A stretch of DNA of 64,000 nucleotides from NCBI GenBank assembly GCA_037176705.1, contig CM073885.1, positions 166,522,290-166,586,289 on the forward strand, in the 5' to 3' direction. A program made the translations under genes and the position numbers. Below are positions 1 through 28,100 of this stretch, one piece after another; within the stretch, counting starts at the first letter, position 1; each line of letters opens with the position of its first letter. Source of the DNA: Molossus alvarezi. Taxonomy: Eukaryota; Chordata; Mammalia; Chiroptera; Molossidae. The notes under the pieces were generated by a model. The model had not been told where the DNA came from. It ran no database searches and saw only the letters and a list, made by a program, of their open reading frames with translations.

Positions 1-236
1 GCCTACACACCGAAGGGTCTCAGGTTCGATTCCCAGTCAAGGGCACATACCTGGGTTGTAGGTTTGATCCCCAGCCCCAGTCGGGGCACATGCAGGAGAC
101 AACCAATCAATGTGTCTCTCTCACATCAATGTTTCTCTCTCTTTCCCCCTTCCTCTCTCCCTTTCACTCTCTCTAAAAGAAAAACAAATATCAATGGAAA
201 AAGTATCCTGGAGGGAGAATAAATTAAAAAAAAAAA
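1..236 (+). mobile_element. VES-type SINE, 5' end cut by the window
   Basis: Contains the B-box GGTTCGATTCC and the pyrimidine-rich middle typical of VES elements, then an A-rich tail. Confidence 0.8.
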
Positions 237-251
237 CTTTTTTTTTCTTTT

Positions 252-757
252 TGCCTAGCTCAGTTGGTTGAACATCATCCTGTGCACCGAAAGGTTGCTG
301 GTTGATACCCAGTCAGGGCACATACCTGGGTTGTGGGTTTGATCCCCAGTCGGGGCATGTATAGAAGGTAACCAATCTATGTTTTTGTTTCCTTTTCTTT
401 CTTTTTTTATCCTCACCCGAAGACATTTTTCCATTTTTTGTTCAGATAGAGTGGGAGGGAGAGAGAGGAAGAGAGAAACATTGACGTGAAAGGGACACAT
501 AGAGTGACTGCCACCCGCACGACCCAACCAGGGCCGGGGACAAACTGCAACCGAGGTACGCGTCCTTAGCGGGAACCGAACCCGGGTCTCTCAGGACCAC
601 AAGCCAACACTCCAACTGCTGAGCCAAACTGGCCAGGGTTCTCTCTCTTTCTCTCTTTCTCTTTCTCTTTCTCTTTCTCTTTCTCTTTCTCTCTCTCTTT
701 CTCTCTCGCTTCCCCTTTCTCTCTAAACATGTCCTTGGTTGAAGATAAAAAAAAATT
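252..757 (+). mobile_element. VES-type SINE split by another SINE
   Basis: The head is at 252-404 (tRNA-like part, GGGTTTGATCCCCAG). A second, opposite-strand VES occupies about 405-638. The CT-rich middle and tail (TCTCTAAACATGTCCTTGG...GATAAAAA) resume at 639-757. Confidence 0.75.
405..638 (-). mobile_element. VES SINE nested in another SINE
   Basis: Full-length minus-strand copy from TTTATCCTCACCCGAAGACA to CCAAACTGGCCAGGG. Confidence 0.85.
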
Positions 758-1172
758 TTTTTCTTAATTTATGTTAAACTCAGAGTTTTTCTTTTCACAA
801 TATCAGAGTGTTTAAAAAGATTTGGATAGGTTCATATAATTCATCTTTTATCCACATAAGTATTGTCTCCAAAGATGAAAAAATTTCAAATCAATAAAAT
901 TCAAAAGGAAAGGTAAAATAATTTGAATTAGTGTGACTAGTTGCTTACTTAAAACTCTTTAATCTGAGCATCTACTGTTACCTAACAGCATTTTTTCTAA
1001 AATAAACATGGAAATATGGAGTAAAAACTTTCCAGTTCAATTTATACCAAAATATTTTTTCATATAATGCTAATAGGTATACTATTTTTTACATTGTTTT
1101 TAATTTGCCTTCAATTACAAAAAATAAAATTAAAAAATGCTTATTTCCCTCAAACAACACTTAATAACATAC

Positions 1173-16091
<14,919 letters not shown>

Positions 16092-16129
16092 TTTTCCTAT
16101 TGCCAAGGGAAACGCTGAACACGATGGTT

Positions 16130-16760
16130 TTTCTCTTGCCGAATTACAGCGGCCAGCGTATGGGCAATGAATGCCACCCACAGCGTGCAGGGACCGCCGA
16201 AAGCACAGAAGTCGTGCCGCTCAGACGAGGTAAATTCCAAGAGCGAAGGGACATTCCAGGCTTGTCCAGCGCAGTAGTGTGCCTCCGCTTCCTCGCCTCC
16301 GCCACAGCCGTCCTCGGCCCCGCTTTAGGGACGCTCGCGAAGTCGCTGTGCGGTAATGCCACGCACGTTGCACTGAAAAGGCACAAGGAGCGAATCCTTA
16401 CGAACTGGACACGTCACCGGCTCAGTGGCACCCAACCTTAAAGCCCAATTTTCAAACCAGAGTCCCCACTTTCTCGGCAGAAAGCGCTTCCAGATCGCGT
16501 CACTTCCGGCGACGCGGCCCACCCCCGCCCTCCCCGCCAACCAATCCGCGGCTGGAAACTGCTTTACGTCACGCCGCCGGAGTTCCCGAGCTCCGCGATT
16601 GGCGCAGCCACGTGCCGAGGGCCGGTGCGGGGTGGGGGAGGGGTTAAGGACCGGGTTTTCCAAGGGAGCAAACAGATCCAGTCCTGGGCGAGGCGGCTCG
16701 GAGGGCGCGGGGCTGAGGGAAATGGGGAAATGGCGTGGAATGAGTCGAAGACTTTAGTGC
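16130..16760 (-). promoter_or_regulatory. NSUN6: NSUN6 CpG-island promoter and 5' UTR
   Basis: A GC- and CpG-rich block immediately upstream of the NSUN6 start, without TATA. Visible elements are an ETS/GABP-type CACTTCCGG (16501-16509), a CCAAT box (16541-16545), a CRE-like TTACGTCA (16564-16571), an inverted CCAAT (16598-16602) and a CACGTG E-box (16609-16614). This is a typical housekeeping promoter; transcription start sites are not determinable from sequence. Short frames here have no coding support. Confidence 0.75.
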
Positions 16761-17302
16761 CCTAAATCTGTGACAGGTCCGGTAGTTCCGTGCTAGATGA
16801 CCTCCAAAGAAAGGATGAAGTCAAAGTTTATTTGGACCTATCAGCACCCTTTGATTTCGTGAAATTACTTTTTCAGGCATACAGGCCTGACTTCAGTTGT
16901 GAGTCAACATTATTGAGATTTTCTAAAGCTGGGTTAATGGATACTTAGGTGAAACTTAAAAATCCATAGATAATATAATTAGTTGATTTATACTTTAAAG
17001 CTCGAAAGACCTTTGGCATAATCTTTTAATGCTACAGATGAGGAAAAAGATTGGAAGAGAGAAGGCGCCTAATAAAAGTCACTGAACCATTTTGCGATTG
17101 ATTGGAAAACTAAAAATAATTCTTCTGCCTCAGTGGTTTGTTGTTGCTTTTTTTTGCAGTTACTTTTCATTAATACATAACTGTAGGAAAGAGTTTATGC
17201 TTGGGTCATTTTCTTTCTTGTTCTCTCACCACTAACATTTTAAAAAGTATAATAGCTACTTGCTATGATACATCAGCCAGGTTCTGTAAAAATCTATTTT
17301 AA

Positions 17303-17549
17303 TGCCCTGGCTGGTTTTGCTCAGCGGTTAGAGCATCAGTCTGTGGTCCAGGGAGATTAGGGTTCAGTTCCCATAGCGCATATGTTGGTTGCAGTTTGTC
17401 CCTGGCCCAGGTTGGTCCTGCGGGTGGCAGCCACTCGATGTGTCCCTTTCACGTCATGTTTTTCTTTCTCTCTTCCTCTCTCTCCCTCCCACCCTATCTG
17501 AACAAAAAATGGAAAAATGTCCTCGGGTGAGAATAAAAAATAAAATAAA
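17303..17549 (+). mobile_element. VES SINE
   Basis: Full-length, flanked by CTATTTTAA (17294-17302 and 17550-17558). Confidence 0.9.
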
Positions 17550-18798
17550 CTATTTTAACTTATAGTCATTGTGCTACACAACAACCTTGCAAGGGGGTTA
17601 TCATTAGCTCTCTTACACACGAGTGAAAAAAAAAAAAGACTACAAGACTACGGAGTCTGAAATAACTCCACAGCATCACAATTAGTGAGAAAGTCAGGAT
17701 ACTGATTATAGCCACCTGGCTTCTAAAGCTAATGCTTACTCTTTCCACCATGACATACTTCTCCAATAAGTTCATGGGATTGTTCCATGTTTAAATCATC
17801 TGCAAATGATTAGGAAAAATGTCTAGACTATGCATTTCCAAAGGAATCTTTGCAGTCTCAACATCGTGGTGACCATAGCACCAATAATGGTTGGAATCAG
17901 TAATTAGGAGCTAAGGGATAGGGAGGAACAAATTGATCTAGATTGTAAACTCAGAGAGCATAGTGCCTTTACCATACCACTTCATACTCGGTACCTAACA
18001 CATAATTGGCACTCAAGTACTGAATGACCAGATAAATAGATTGACATCTGTGTGAACTAGGGGGGAAAATGCTGATAAAGTACATATTTGCTGTAAATTA
18101 GTTCAGCACATGTGACCAGACATTACTGTGTTGACCATTATGCTAATGAAGAGGCTTTTCGGTGTTCTAAGGTTGGGTCCAAGGAAATACGTATATTACA
18201 AACCTGAAATTGGCATTGTGAATACATATTGTTTAAGCAAAGAAATACCCCTATAAGAATTTAGGTGGTTGTTCTCAGAGGCCCCTAATATGGGAGGGGG
18301 ACAAAAAAAATCTTGGATGTAATCTTACAGTCTTAAATCTGTTTGCAATACTCCAAATCTTAACCTTACAAAAACAAACAAACAAAAACCCGGAAAACCA
18401 AAAAACAAACCCACAAACCCAACTATTCCTCAATAATTTCATAACAAGGCATGAGGGGATTAGGAAAAAATAAGTCTAGAAAGCCTGGAAATCTATCAAT
18501 CTCAGCTCATCTGGAGACTGATCAACTAGGCTAAAGTCACAGTGAACATTATCTTAAAGGTTTTGTTCTGATTTTTTTTTTTTTAAGGGTCTTAAGTTTC
18601 ATTCCTAGTTGGCAGAACATGCTGTCCCTGGGTTTTTGGTTCAAGCAATGTAATTTATCTTAGTTAACTGAGTACTAAATTGAATAAAATTCCAGCTATA
18701 GCCAGTTCTTCCAACTACTATATGAAGTTAATTTATAATAGTTTATCCTAAGGACTATTAGAGAGGATATAAGATTTATTGATTTTTAATTCCCTAGT

Positions 18799-18988
18799 TG
18801 GCTGGCTGATGTGGCTCAGTGGACTAAGCATCATCCCATGAACAGTTCAATTCCTGGTTAGGACACATTCATTCCTGGGTTTCAGGATCAATCCCTAGTA
18901 GGGGGCTTGCATGAGGTAGCTGATCAATGTTTCTCTCTCACATCCACGTTTCTATCTCTCTCCCTTCCTTTCTAAAAAAATAAAAGCA
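18799..18988 (+). mobile_element. VES-type SINE, diverged
   Basis: Recognised by GGCTGATGTGGCTCAGTGGA and the TTTCTCTCTCACATCCACG region, ending in an A-rich tail. Confidence 0.75.
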
Positions 18989-19085
18989 GCCCTGGCCAGT
19001 TTTGCTCAGCGGTTAGAGCATCTTCCCGTGAACCAGAGAGTCCGGGGTTCGGTTCCCACTAAGGGCACGTACCTTGGTTGTAGTT
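18989..19085 (+). mobile_element. VES SINE, 3' truncated
   Basis: tRNA-like head only (GCCCTGGCCAGTTTTGCTCA to TTGGTTGTAGTT), abutting the preceding SINE tail. Confidence 0.85.
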
Positions 19086-19228
19086 ATTTCCAATGAACAG
19101 TTCAGAAGATCCACCTTTATGAAATTTTTCTTATTTCATGAATTCAAGATATATTTACATTCAAATTATAACAATTCCATAGAACAGTGTTACCTCCTCT
19201 GGATCAATGGCTACATTGAAACTATTTT

Positions 19229-19466
19229 TTTTTTATCCTCACCCCAGGACACTTTTCCATTTTTTGTTCAGATAGAGTGGGAGGGAGAGAGAGAGAGGGG
19301 GAGAAACATCGATGTGAAAGGGACACATTGAGTGGCTGCCTCCTGCACGACCAACCAGGGCCGGGGACAAACTGCAACTGCAGTACATGCCCTTAGTGGA
19401 AACCGAACCCAGGTCTCTCTGGACCGCAGGCTGACGCTCTAACCACTGAGCCAAACCGGCCAGGGC
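19229..19466 (-). mobile_element. VES SINE
   Basis: Full-length minus copy; flanks carry GAAACTATTTTT and GAAACTAGTTTTT, a slightly diverged TSD. Confidence 0.88.
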
Positions 19467-21389
19467 GAAACTAGTTTTTAAGTGATGTTTTAAGAAAAAA
19501 AATCACAAATGTTAAAAATGCTACATTTAAAAAGCATATTACTCAAAATTCTCTAGTTTGATTAAATTCTTTACGGGTATTCCTACTACAATTTATATAA
19601 CTGATACATATATACAATATGAACATGTATTTTTTTCTAACAGATCAATAGTTATGGTACATCAGCATGATTTCTGTTTAAGTAATCCATAATATACTCT
19701 GATTAATCATAGTTGTTTTTCAGTTAACTAGTTTTCTTTCCTTCCAGTTAGCAAAAACTTACAATTTTTAAATCTACCAATAAAATTTTTTAATGTGAAA
19801 AATTATTTGTAAAATATTAGAACAGTCTTGTCATGATAAATTGCAGAAAACATAAGAGTAAATTAGAAGTTGATAACAAAAGTTTCATACATTTCAAACT
19901 AGTAGAACCAAAAAAAATATCACCAGGATTCTTCAAATATATTCATTCCAGCTAATTAAAAGTGAAAGAACAATTCAGATGTACTGTCTCATTAGACCAC
20001 CATAAAAATTTTTCAGAAATATATAGGTTTAATGGTTTTTGTGCTTCAAGCTCTGCAAAAAAATGCTTTTTTTCAGATACTGTTTCTTAGGAATCTGAAA
20101 GCCAGAGAAAAATAATGTAGTTTATAGAAAAGTGTAACAATCGAAGCTAAATTACAAAATCTAAAGTTAACTGTTTAATAAAATGAGGACTACCAGTGTT
20201 CCTTTAATCCTCTATTAACACAAACACAAAAGCACTTACATTTATGGGTCAATGCATGGTTATGAAAATTAAACTAATTTGCATAGGCTCAGTAAACACC
20301 TTTTCCTCTATATGGGAGGTTAAAAATTGCCTTTAATATTAGAAAGTTGGAGCACATTATCCCACATATTAGGCTTAAAGGGTCTTTGAATCATAACACT
20401 GGGAAGATGTGCGTCATCAGAACAAAAAGTTATGTTTACACTTCACCCCAGTCTATTAAGTGTGCAATAGCATTATATAATGAAAAAAAAAAGACAATGT
20501 ACCTTAAGTAAAAAATACTTTATTGCTAAAAAATACTACCCATTAATGATCTGAGTCTAAATGAACGTGTAATCGTTTTGCTGGTGGAGGGTCTAGTAAA
20601 AAAACAGCAATTACTGTGATGAACAGTAAAGCAAAGAGCAGTAACGCGAGGCTATGCCTATCTTTGGCGTGTTAAAAGTACTTAGTGCTAGGGGTAAAAT
20701 CTACCACCTGAACAAAGTCCATATAGTCTTTTCAATTAAGTTCGCTCTTTCAGTTGGTTTCAGGGTAATTAGTTACTTTTGATCCTAGGCTGTGAAACGT
20801 CTGTATTTGTGAGACTCTAACCATGAAAGAGAAAATGAAATTTAACCAATTATGTAGCGAAATGGTTTATACATTAACTCAGACTTCTTAGTTAACTGAG
20901 CAATAAACTGAATTCCAGCTGCAGCCAATTCTTCCAAGTATTCTCTGAAATCAGCTTATAATAGTTTCTGCTAAGTTATGTTCGGTATACCCATTCTCAT
21001 TCCCTAGTTCGACTGTTATTTTTCCCCCATGAAATTTGTTTCTGTTTTACGACTATTTTTTTCCCTATGAAATTTGTTTGTTTTGCTTCAAGTACAGCAC
21101 TGGTAGCTTTTCCTTCTATTTTGTTGAACTGGAGAGACCACTGGGATTACATTTTCATTAAAGAACGTTATTTCCAATTAACACGTCAGAAAATAAGTTA
21201 TTTTCTTATTTGGCGGACTTGGGATCCACAAATATACCAAGGGCGTGGCCAAATTGGGAGCCCTTAAGTTAACCACAAAACCGAACTCGACGGCTGCAGG
21301 CAGGCCCTGGATCCTCTCCCAGTCAACTCCACGCAGAATTAAGAATCAAGGCGGAACCCCAAGCAGCCAGGCAGGTAGGTCAGTTGAGA

Positions 21390-22130
21390 GGCACTTCCCA
21401 CTTCTGCGCAGCGAAAGGGCAGCCAAAGGAGGCAGCGCCGACAAACTGCAGTCCGCCCCGCGGTCCGGAGGTCAGGGAGCACCAGCCAGGCGGCAGAGAC
21501 TCGAGAAGGAGCTCGCGGCACGAGCCCAAAGAGGGATAAAACACTCAACGAGGGAAATCCCCCGACTCCCACGCACAACGCCCCTCCACCTCCACGACCG
21601 GCCGACCGGAGTCCGCACACCGGAAACGAAACCGGAGGAAGCGCCACGTCGAAGTCGTGGGTTGACGTAAGCGCGACTACGTCAGGTGCCGTCCTTCCGG
21701 CGATGGGGTCTGGTTAAGGATTTGGTGGGAAGGTGGGTTCAGACCGAAGGGACTACGGGTCGGCGTTGGGCTCAGTGGGCTCGAAACAAAGGACTATCCG
21801 GTAGGGACTCGGCGCGGCGCCTTCGGGCCGTTGGCCGAGCGGCCGATCGACGCGTCCCCTCGCCAGTGCCCTTCCCGCGCCGTCTCCGCCGGCTTCTCCC
21901 TGGTGCTCCGCAGCCCGCGCCGCGGTGGGGGCCCCGGCGCAGCGGCAACTGCTGCTCAGGGACCCCCGCGGCCGGCCCAGGTGCTCATGATGGGGCTGAT
22001 CTTCGCTAAACTGTGGAGCCTCTTCTGTAACCAAGGTGAGGACCGAGCTGCGCGATGGCTCGAATCCGTGGCAGAGGGTCTGGCCGCCCGAGGGGACAGC
22101 AGGAGGCCCGGCTCTCGGTGGACACAGATG
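21390..22130 (+). promoter_or_regulatory. ARL5B: ARL5B CpG-island promoter and 5' UTR
   Basis: CpG-dense sequence spanning the first coding exon. A near-CRE TGACGTAA (21663-21670) and a TACGTCA (21678-21684) lie 7 bp apart in opposite orientation, about 310 bp before the start codon. No TATA box is evident. The start site is inferred to lie between about 21650 and 21900. Confidence 0.7.
21990..22035 (+). CDS. ARL5B: ARL5B coding exon 1
   Basis: Encodes [15 protein letters not shown] plus one base, with donor GTGAGG. An ATG at 21987 directly precedes the chosen ATG at 21990. Only the second has a strong Kozak context (A at -3, G at +4), and only it places Gly at position 2 for myristoylation. 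Confidence 0.95.
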
Positions 22131-25100
22131 TTCTGAGACGCAGAGAGGTGACTCAGTCCAGGGAACGGGTCGAAATTCAGTATTTTAGGCTGGGAGAAGG
22201 TGCAGGAGAGACTTGATGGGGAGAAATGGGGAATCAGAAGGGGAGGCATCTGGTGTCCCAGAAATCAAACTGGGAATTCTTGGTTATTGGTGAAGCTAAG
22301 CGGAAAACACCAGTGTACCTCGAGTCATTTTGGGTGTCCTTTACGTCTCTGATTAAACACCCTAAGTCTTACCGGAGGGTAAGTGTCCGCGCTGAAACTT
22401 ACCAACTTTTTTTTTTTTTTTTTTAAACTGGTCCTGCTTTGTTTTCCGACCTGCTCCTGAAGCCCATGCGCCTTCACGTTCTCTCGGATTCCGCCTCTTC
22501 TCTAGGACTCGGGAACGAGTCGTCCTTTTGAAATACACGGCTTTCTGGAAGTCTTCAACCTAAATCCTTTAATCCTTTCCTAGGCATTAGAAAACTAAAG
22601 GCTTTTGGTTCTAGGTGGGATCTCGCGTGTCCGTAATTAGTCTAGAACTGGTTGTGAGACATCTAGAAGTTGCTAGTCCAAAGGGCCAAGAAGTTGTAAA
22701 ACCTGTTCTGAGTCACAGAATGAAATGTGATGTTCTGTGAAAAGAGAAAATACCCAGACAAAAAAAGAGGCGACAGTAGGTAAGGTTTCAGGTATTCTTT
22801 TAATATTTTTTCTTAGTAATTTAAACCAATTTTTCAATTCAACTAGTTTCATTTTGCATTTGATACCTGCACATAATAAAAAACAGAGTTTTATGATGAT
22901 ACCAATTTGTTCCTGCTAATGTGGTATCTTTTTTCTGGACTTAAGACAATGAAATGGTTTTAGTTCACTTGTTCTGTAGATTGATAAGAACACTAAAATA
23001 ATATTTTTCAAGGTTATAAATACATATATATGTGTATATATACACACACATGTAGACATTTAATTACCACAGACACCATTTTTCAAGTGATTTAAAAGTG
23101 GCCAGAGTTTAACACCTTATGAATATTATTCATAAATGCAATGCATTTATTATTTTTTTCAGCAGTTTATATTTTCTAATCCTTGTTACATAAATTTACT
23201 ACTATGTAAAGCAGCATTTTAAGACATGCTAAAAAGTATTAAGATTCATATAATAATCACCTGCTTATTTTTTCCTGTAGTTTAAGACATTACCAAAGTC
23301 ATTGGTTCTCCCTAGTAACCTGTCCCATTCCCCTTTCTCCCCTCTCTGTTTTATTACTGCACTTCATCGTGTTTGTTTGAGTCTTCCTTAATCAGACTAA
23401 AAGGATTGGAGGACGTAAAGGGAAAATGCATGCGGGAGATGATGAAAGGCATTCATGGGCTGCTTTTATAGTCATGTAACTTTTTGGGTCTCCTAAATCC
23501 TCATTACTATTTAGATTCCTTTCACTTTCCTGTTATATTTAGTACTAGAGGCTTTTCTGTCATTCTCATTCTTTCCTGCAACTAACATTTGGTCATAGGG
23601 CATAAACCAGTTTTTAGAGTTAGGTATAGGAGATACAAAGACTTAAAAACAAACAGAAAAGACACAGTTACTTGCTCTCATAGGGCTCAAAGATCAGTAC
23701 ATGACTGAAAGAAATAGGAAAAAAATGCAGTATGGTAAATTATTTGACTGATATGTATAAAAGTGTGGTGATGACACCAAAAGGAAATGATGAATTTTTC
23801 TCATGTGGTTCCTAGAAGACTACAGAAAAAGGTATACTTGGACTTTAAGGATAAGTAGGAGCTTACAAGGCATGTTAGGCAGACTGAGTAGAAGGGGCAT
23901 GTTATTCTATGCTAGGGGACTAACAATATGCAAATAGAGAGGAATTGAATAGTTTGGTATATGAAAGGAAGCTGAAAATAGGTTAGTTTGGCTGTATTTT
24001 CATTTGCCTGTGGGGAAGTCAGTGGAGATGAGGTTGGAAAGGTAGCCAGGGGAACCAGATCACAGAGGGCCTTGTATGTTGACTAAGGCTTTAAACTACC
24101 GGAGCAAGCCATGGGAGCAGTTGAAGTGTTTGGTCATGGTGTGTTATTTTTGAAGCAAGGGATTGATACTTGGTCCTGTATTTTTACTTTCTATATTGAC
24201 AGAAGCAACTAGCAATCTCAGCCGTTTCCATTTTCACCACTATAACACACCTAATCCAGAAATACTCAAGTGACTCAGTCTTGGTTGCATATTAGAATAA
24301 TATGCCCAAGGCCCCACCTCAGACCAGTTAAATCAGAATGGGGTGGAGTGGTCTAGGCATCAGTGCCAAGATAATTCATGTGTGCAGCCAGAGTTGAGAA
24401 CTACTTAATCTTACCTTAAATACTCATTTCCCTTATCCCTCTTCATTTGCCTCACTTCCATCATTTTTTCTTGTAGCATTTTAGAGCATCAGTCATCTTC
24501 TCATAAATTTGATACCTTTCTGGGAATAAGTATACTAAAGCATGTATTGTCTAAGTGAAGCTATTACAAAGTATGTAATTAATCTCTGTAATTTTGTATT
24601 GCTTAATTTTAAGGTGTAAGACTGATTACTTTGACACACTTAACTATGAAGGAAATAATTTCAAGATCTTGATTATCTTTATGAACATTATTTTATATAA
24701 GGTTGTATATGTGTTTGTATAAAATAAATACATATGTGTCTGATATCTTTAACTATGATATCTTTAAACTCACCTCAAAAGTTTAGCATTTATTTTTTAA
24801 CTTTCATAGACTTTGGTCTTTTCCTCTCTCGTTACTGTACAGCTGGTAATCAGTTATTTCTTATATTACGAGAATTAAGGGTGAATGGAATATGGTTTTA
24901 ATAGTAGTTAATTTTCAGAACCAAATATTGACATTTTAATTTCATTATCTGATCATTTCTTATCAATGAATTTCTTGTTATCTTGCAATGCCAACCTTTT
25001 ATGGCATTGTTATTGTTTTGACTGCTCAGATCTGGTGTCTTTCATTTCTCTCTTTAGCTTATTTTACTCTTAATTCTGGACTTTTAGCTGGTTTCAAACA

Positions 25101-28100
25101 TATGAAACTTAAACTTACCATCTGTCTGCTCCCCATTTTCTGGTGTACTCTTTATCCCTTACTTCAAATGGTCCAGATTTCTAATCAAATGTCTGCTCCT
25201 CAGAGAGACCATCCCTGACCACTGTTCCCACCCCAACACTCATTCTCTATTTTGAGGGGCTAATGTTTTCCTCAACCTGTAATCATAAGTTTGTTTACTT
25301 GTGTGTCTGTTTCTCTCATTAGAAGTAACTTACAAGGCATGAAGTTTGTTTTATTCATTATTGTATCTCCAATCCAAAAACAAAAAATTTGTGGAATTTT
25401 TTTAGTGTTTTTAAATAACAAATTTTATAACAGTAACATGGACACATTTTTTAAAAGTTAAATCGTGCTAAAGTTTTAGCATTATTTATTTTTAATTTAT
25501 TTTTTCTTTATTGATCTTAGGGAGAGAGAGAGAAACATTGATGAGAGAGAACATCGATTGGCTGCCTCCTGCATACCCCCACTGGGGATTGGGCCCACAT
25601 CCTGGTCATGTGCCCTAATTGGGAATTGTACCCACGACCTCTTGGTGCTTGGGTCAAAAGCTCAACCACTGAGCCACACCAGCTGGGCAATTTTAGCATT
25701 ATTTATTATATATATAGTCAAATCTTTTGAATTTTTTCCAGTATATACTTCCATATTTTTTAATAATATGCATATATGGAAATTTTAAACATCATTTGTG
25801 ATTTTTTAATTGAGATATAATTAACATATAACATATTAGTTTCAAGTGTACAAATTATCTGCCTTTATGACCTTTTCCTTCACCATTCCAATATAGTTTT
25901 TTGGGTTAATCCACACTATCTTTACATTGTTATAACTAAAGTTTTGTTACTGCCGAGCCACAGTATGCCATACTGTTTACCTTTTTCCTACAACTTTTTC
26001 TCCCCTGGAATAAATAATTACACCTCATCGCTTTATTTTCTTTGTACATTTGACTAAGTCATTTCATATTATTCAAAAACTCTCTGTACAAGTTTTCCGA
26101 CATTGCACCTATCAGCTGATTTATCCTCCTTCCCCATGCTGTCAGTATTTCTTCCTGCTCCAAACTGGACTTGTTTCTCTCTGTGCCTGGTACACAGATG
26201 TTCTGGACTTGTCTTTGCTATCATTCTAGGAATTTACTTTTTACTAGAACTCAGGTCCTTCTTGTTTTGCCCTTATTTTGATGGAGTACATCCTTAAGAA
26301 ATTTCTTGTAAAGTTATCTAAAGTGATAATTGTTTTGCAATTCCAAATGCCTGAAAATGTATTGGTCTGTCCTCACTTTTTATTTATAATTGGGCTGGAT
26401 GTAGAATTCTGGGTTGTAAAACATTTCTTTCAGAATTTTGAAGGTATTGTCATTTTCCTCATGTTTTCAGTGTTGTTGAGAAGGCCAGTATCATTCTTTT
26501 TTTTTTATCTTCACCTGAGGATATTTTTACATTTATCTTCAGACAGAGGCGCGGGGAGAAACATTGATGTGAGAGAGACACAATGATTGGTTGCCACCTG
26601 CAAGACCCCAACCAGGGCTGGGGATGAACCACAACTGAGGTACGTGCCCTTGGCCGGAATCGAATCCAGAATTCTTTGGTCCGCAGGCCGACACTCTAAC
26701 CGCTGAGCCAAACTGGCCAGGGCCACAGTATCATTCTTATTCATATTTTTCCTATCTAGTAGATTTTAGAATTTTCTGTTTATCTTCAGCATTTTTTAAA
26801 GAGGTGTACCTTGATAGTGTTTTGGTTTATTGCAATAGGCCTTCTGTACCTTTCTTGGTTCTAGAATTTTTTGGGGGGGGGGGGATTTATCTTGTACTAA
26901 ATTGATTATCAATTACCAAATGTTTTTGTCTAAAAAGTGATATATAATTTACTTATATATTCTGGAATTTAGTCCTTTGTCAGATATATGTTTTGGGAAT
27001 ATTTTACCCAGTCTGTGGCTTCCCTTTTCATTTTCTTAACGGGGATGTCTCCTCAGTGGAAATTTTTAATTTTGGTATAGTCTGATTTCTCCACTTTTTT
27101 TTCTAATGTCTATTGCTGTCTGTGTCCTATTCCTTTCATCTAGAAGCTTTAGCTTAAAAAAAAAATTATTTTTCTTTATTGATTTCTAGAAAGGAGGGAG
27201 AGAGAGAAACATTGATGAGAGAGAACATTGATTGGCCACCTCCTGCATGCCCCCCCACTGGGGATTAGGCCCACAACCTGGGCATGTGCCTTGACCTGGA
27301 ATCGAACCAGAGACCTCTTCGTGCATGAGTGGATGCTCAACCACTGAGCCACACCTGCTGGGCTAGAAGCTTTAGCTTTTATATGCTTTTGCCTGAAAAC
27401 CAATTCAAATTATTCTGGGGCTGTGATGTGACAGGGCTTGGGATTCATTATTTATCTCCAGATATTTCTCTTGTATTGATCTGTATGGCTATCTCTATGC
27501 CATACTACACCAGCATAGTTATTGTATGAGTTCATAGTAAGTTTTGAAATCTGTGATTGTCAGTACTCTAACTTTGTTCTGTTAATTTTTTTAAAGAAAA
27601 TATTTTTTATTTTCTTCCATCTACTTACTTTGGGTATACTTTATCCTCCACCCCTAGTTCTTAAGGGTGGGATGTATGTCATTGTTTTTTGTATCTTTTT
27701 ACTCTCATACATAAATATTCTAAATCTATAAATGCCTCTTTTAAATACCGCTTTAGTTTCATTTCACAAATTTTAATATGTTGTATTTCATCATTCAGGT
27801 TGAAATCTTAAAAAAAATTTTCTTTGATTTCTTCTTTTTTTAAATTTATTTTTATTTAAATTAATTTATTTTTGTTATAGATCTTTCTCCTTTTTCCCCC
27901 ATTGACACCCTCCTCCTGATCTTGCCATCCCTACCCCACCCGACAGCATTGTTATCTATGTCCATGGGTTATGCTTATGTGCAAAAAGTTTTTTGGTTTA
28001 TCTCCCCTCCCCCTAACCCCCCTCTTCTAAGATTTGTCAGATCCTACTTCTATGTCTCTGGGTCTATTTTGTTCATCCACTTATTTTGTTCATTATGTTC

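Larger units (their letters stand above)
16761..21389. other. Intergenic spacer between the NSUN6 and ARL5B promoters
   Basis: 4.6 kb of AT-rich sequence with four SINEs (17303, 18799, 18989, 19229). No coding frame or RNA gene can be supported. Confidence 0.6.

Noticed and set aside
16100..16757. Several 80-113 codon frames on both strands
   Set aside because: They lie in the NSUN6 CpG island; composition-driven and mutually overlapping.
21245..21670. 141-codon frame upstream of ARL5B
   Set aside because: GC-rich promoter sequence produces long stop-free runs; no recognisable domain, and Arg/Pro/Gly-rich composition.
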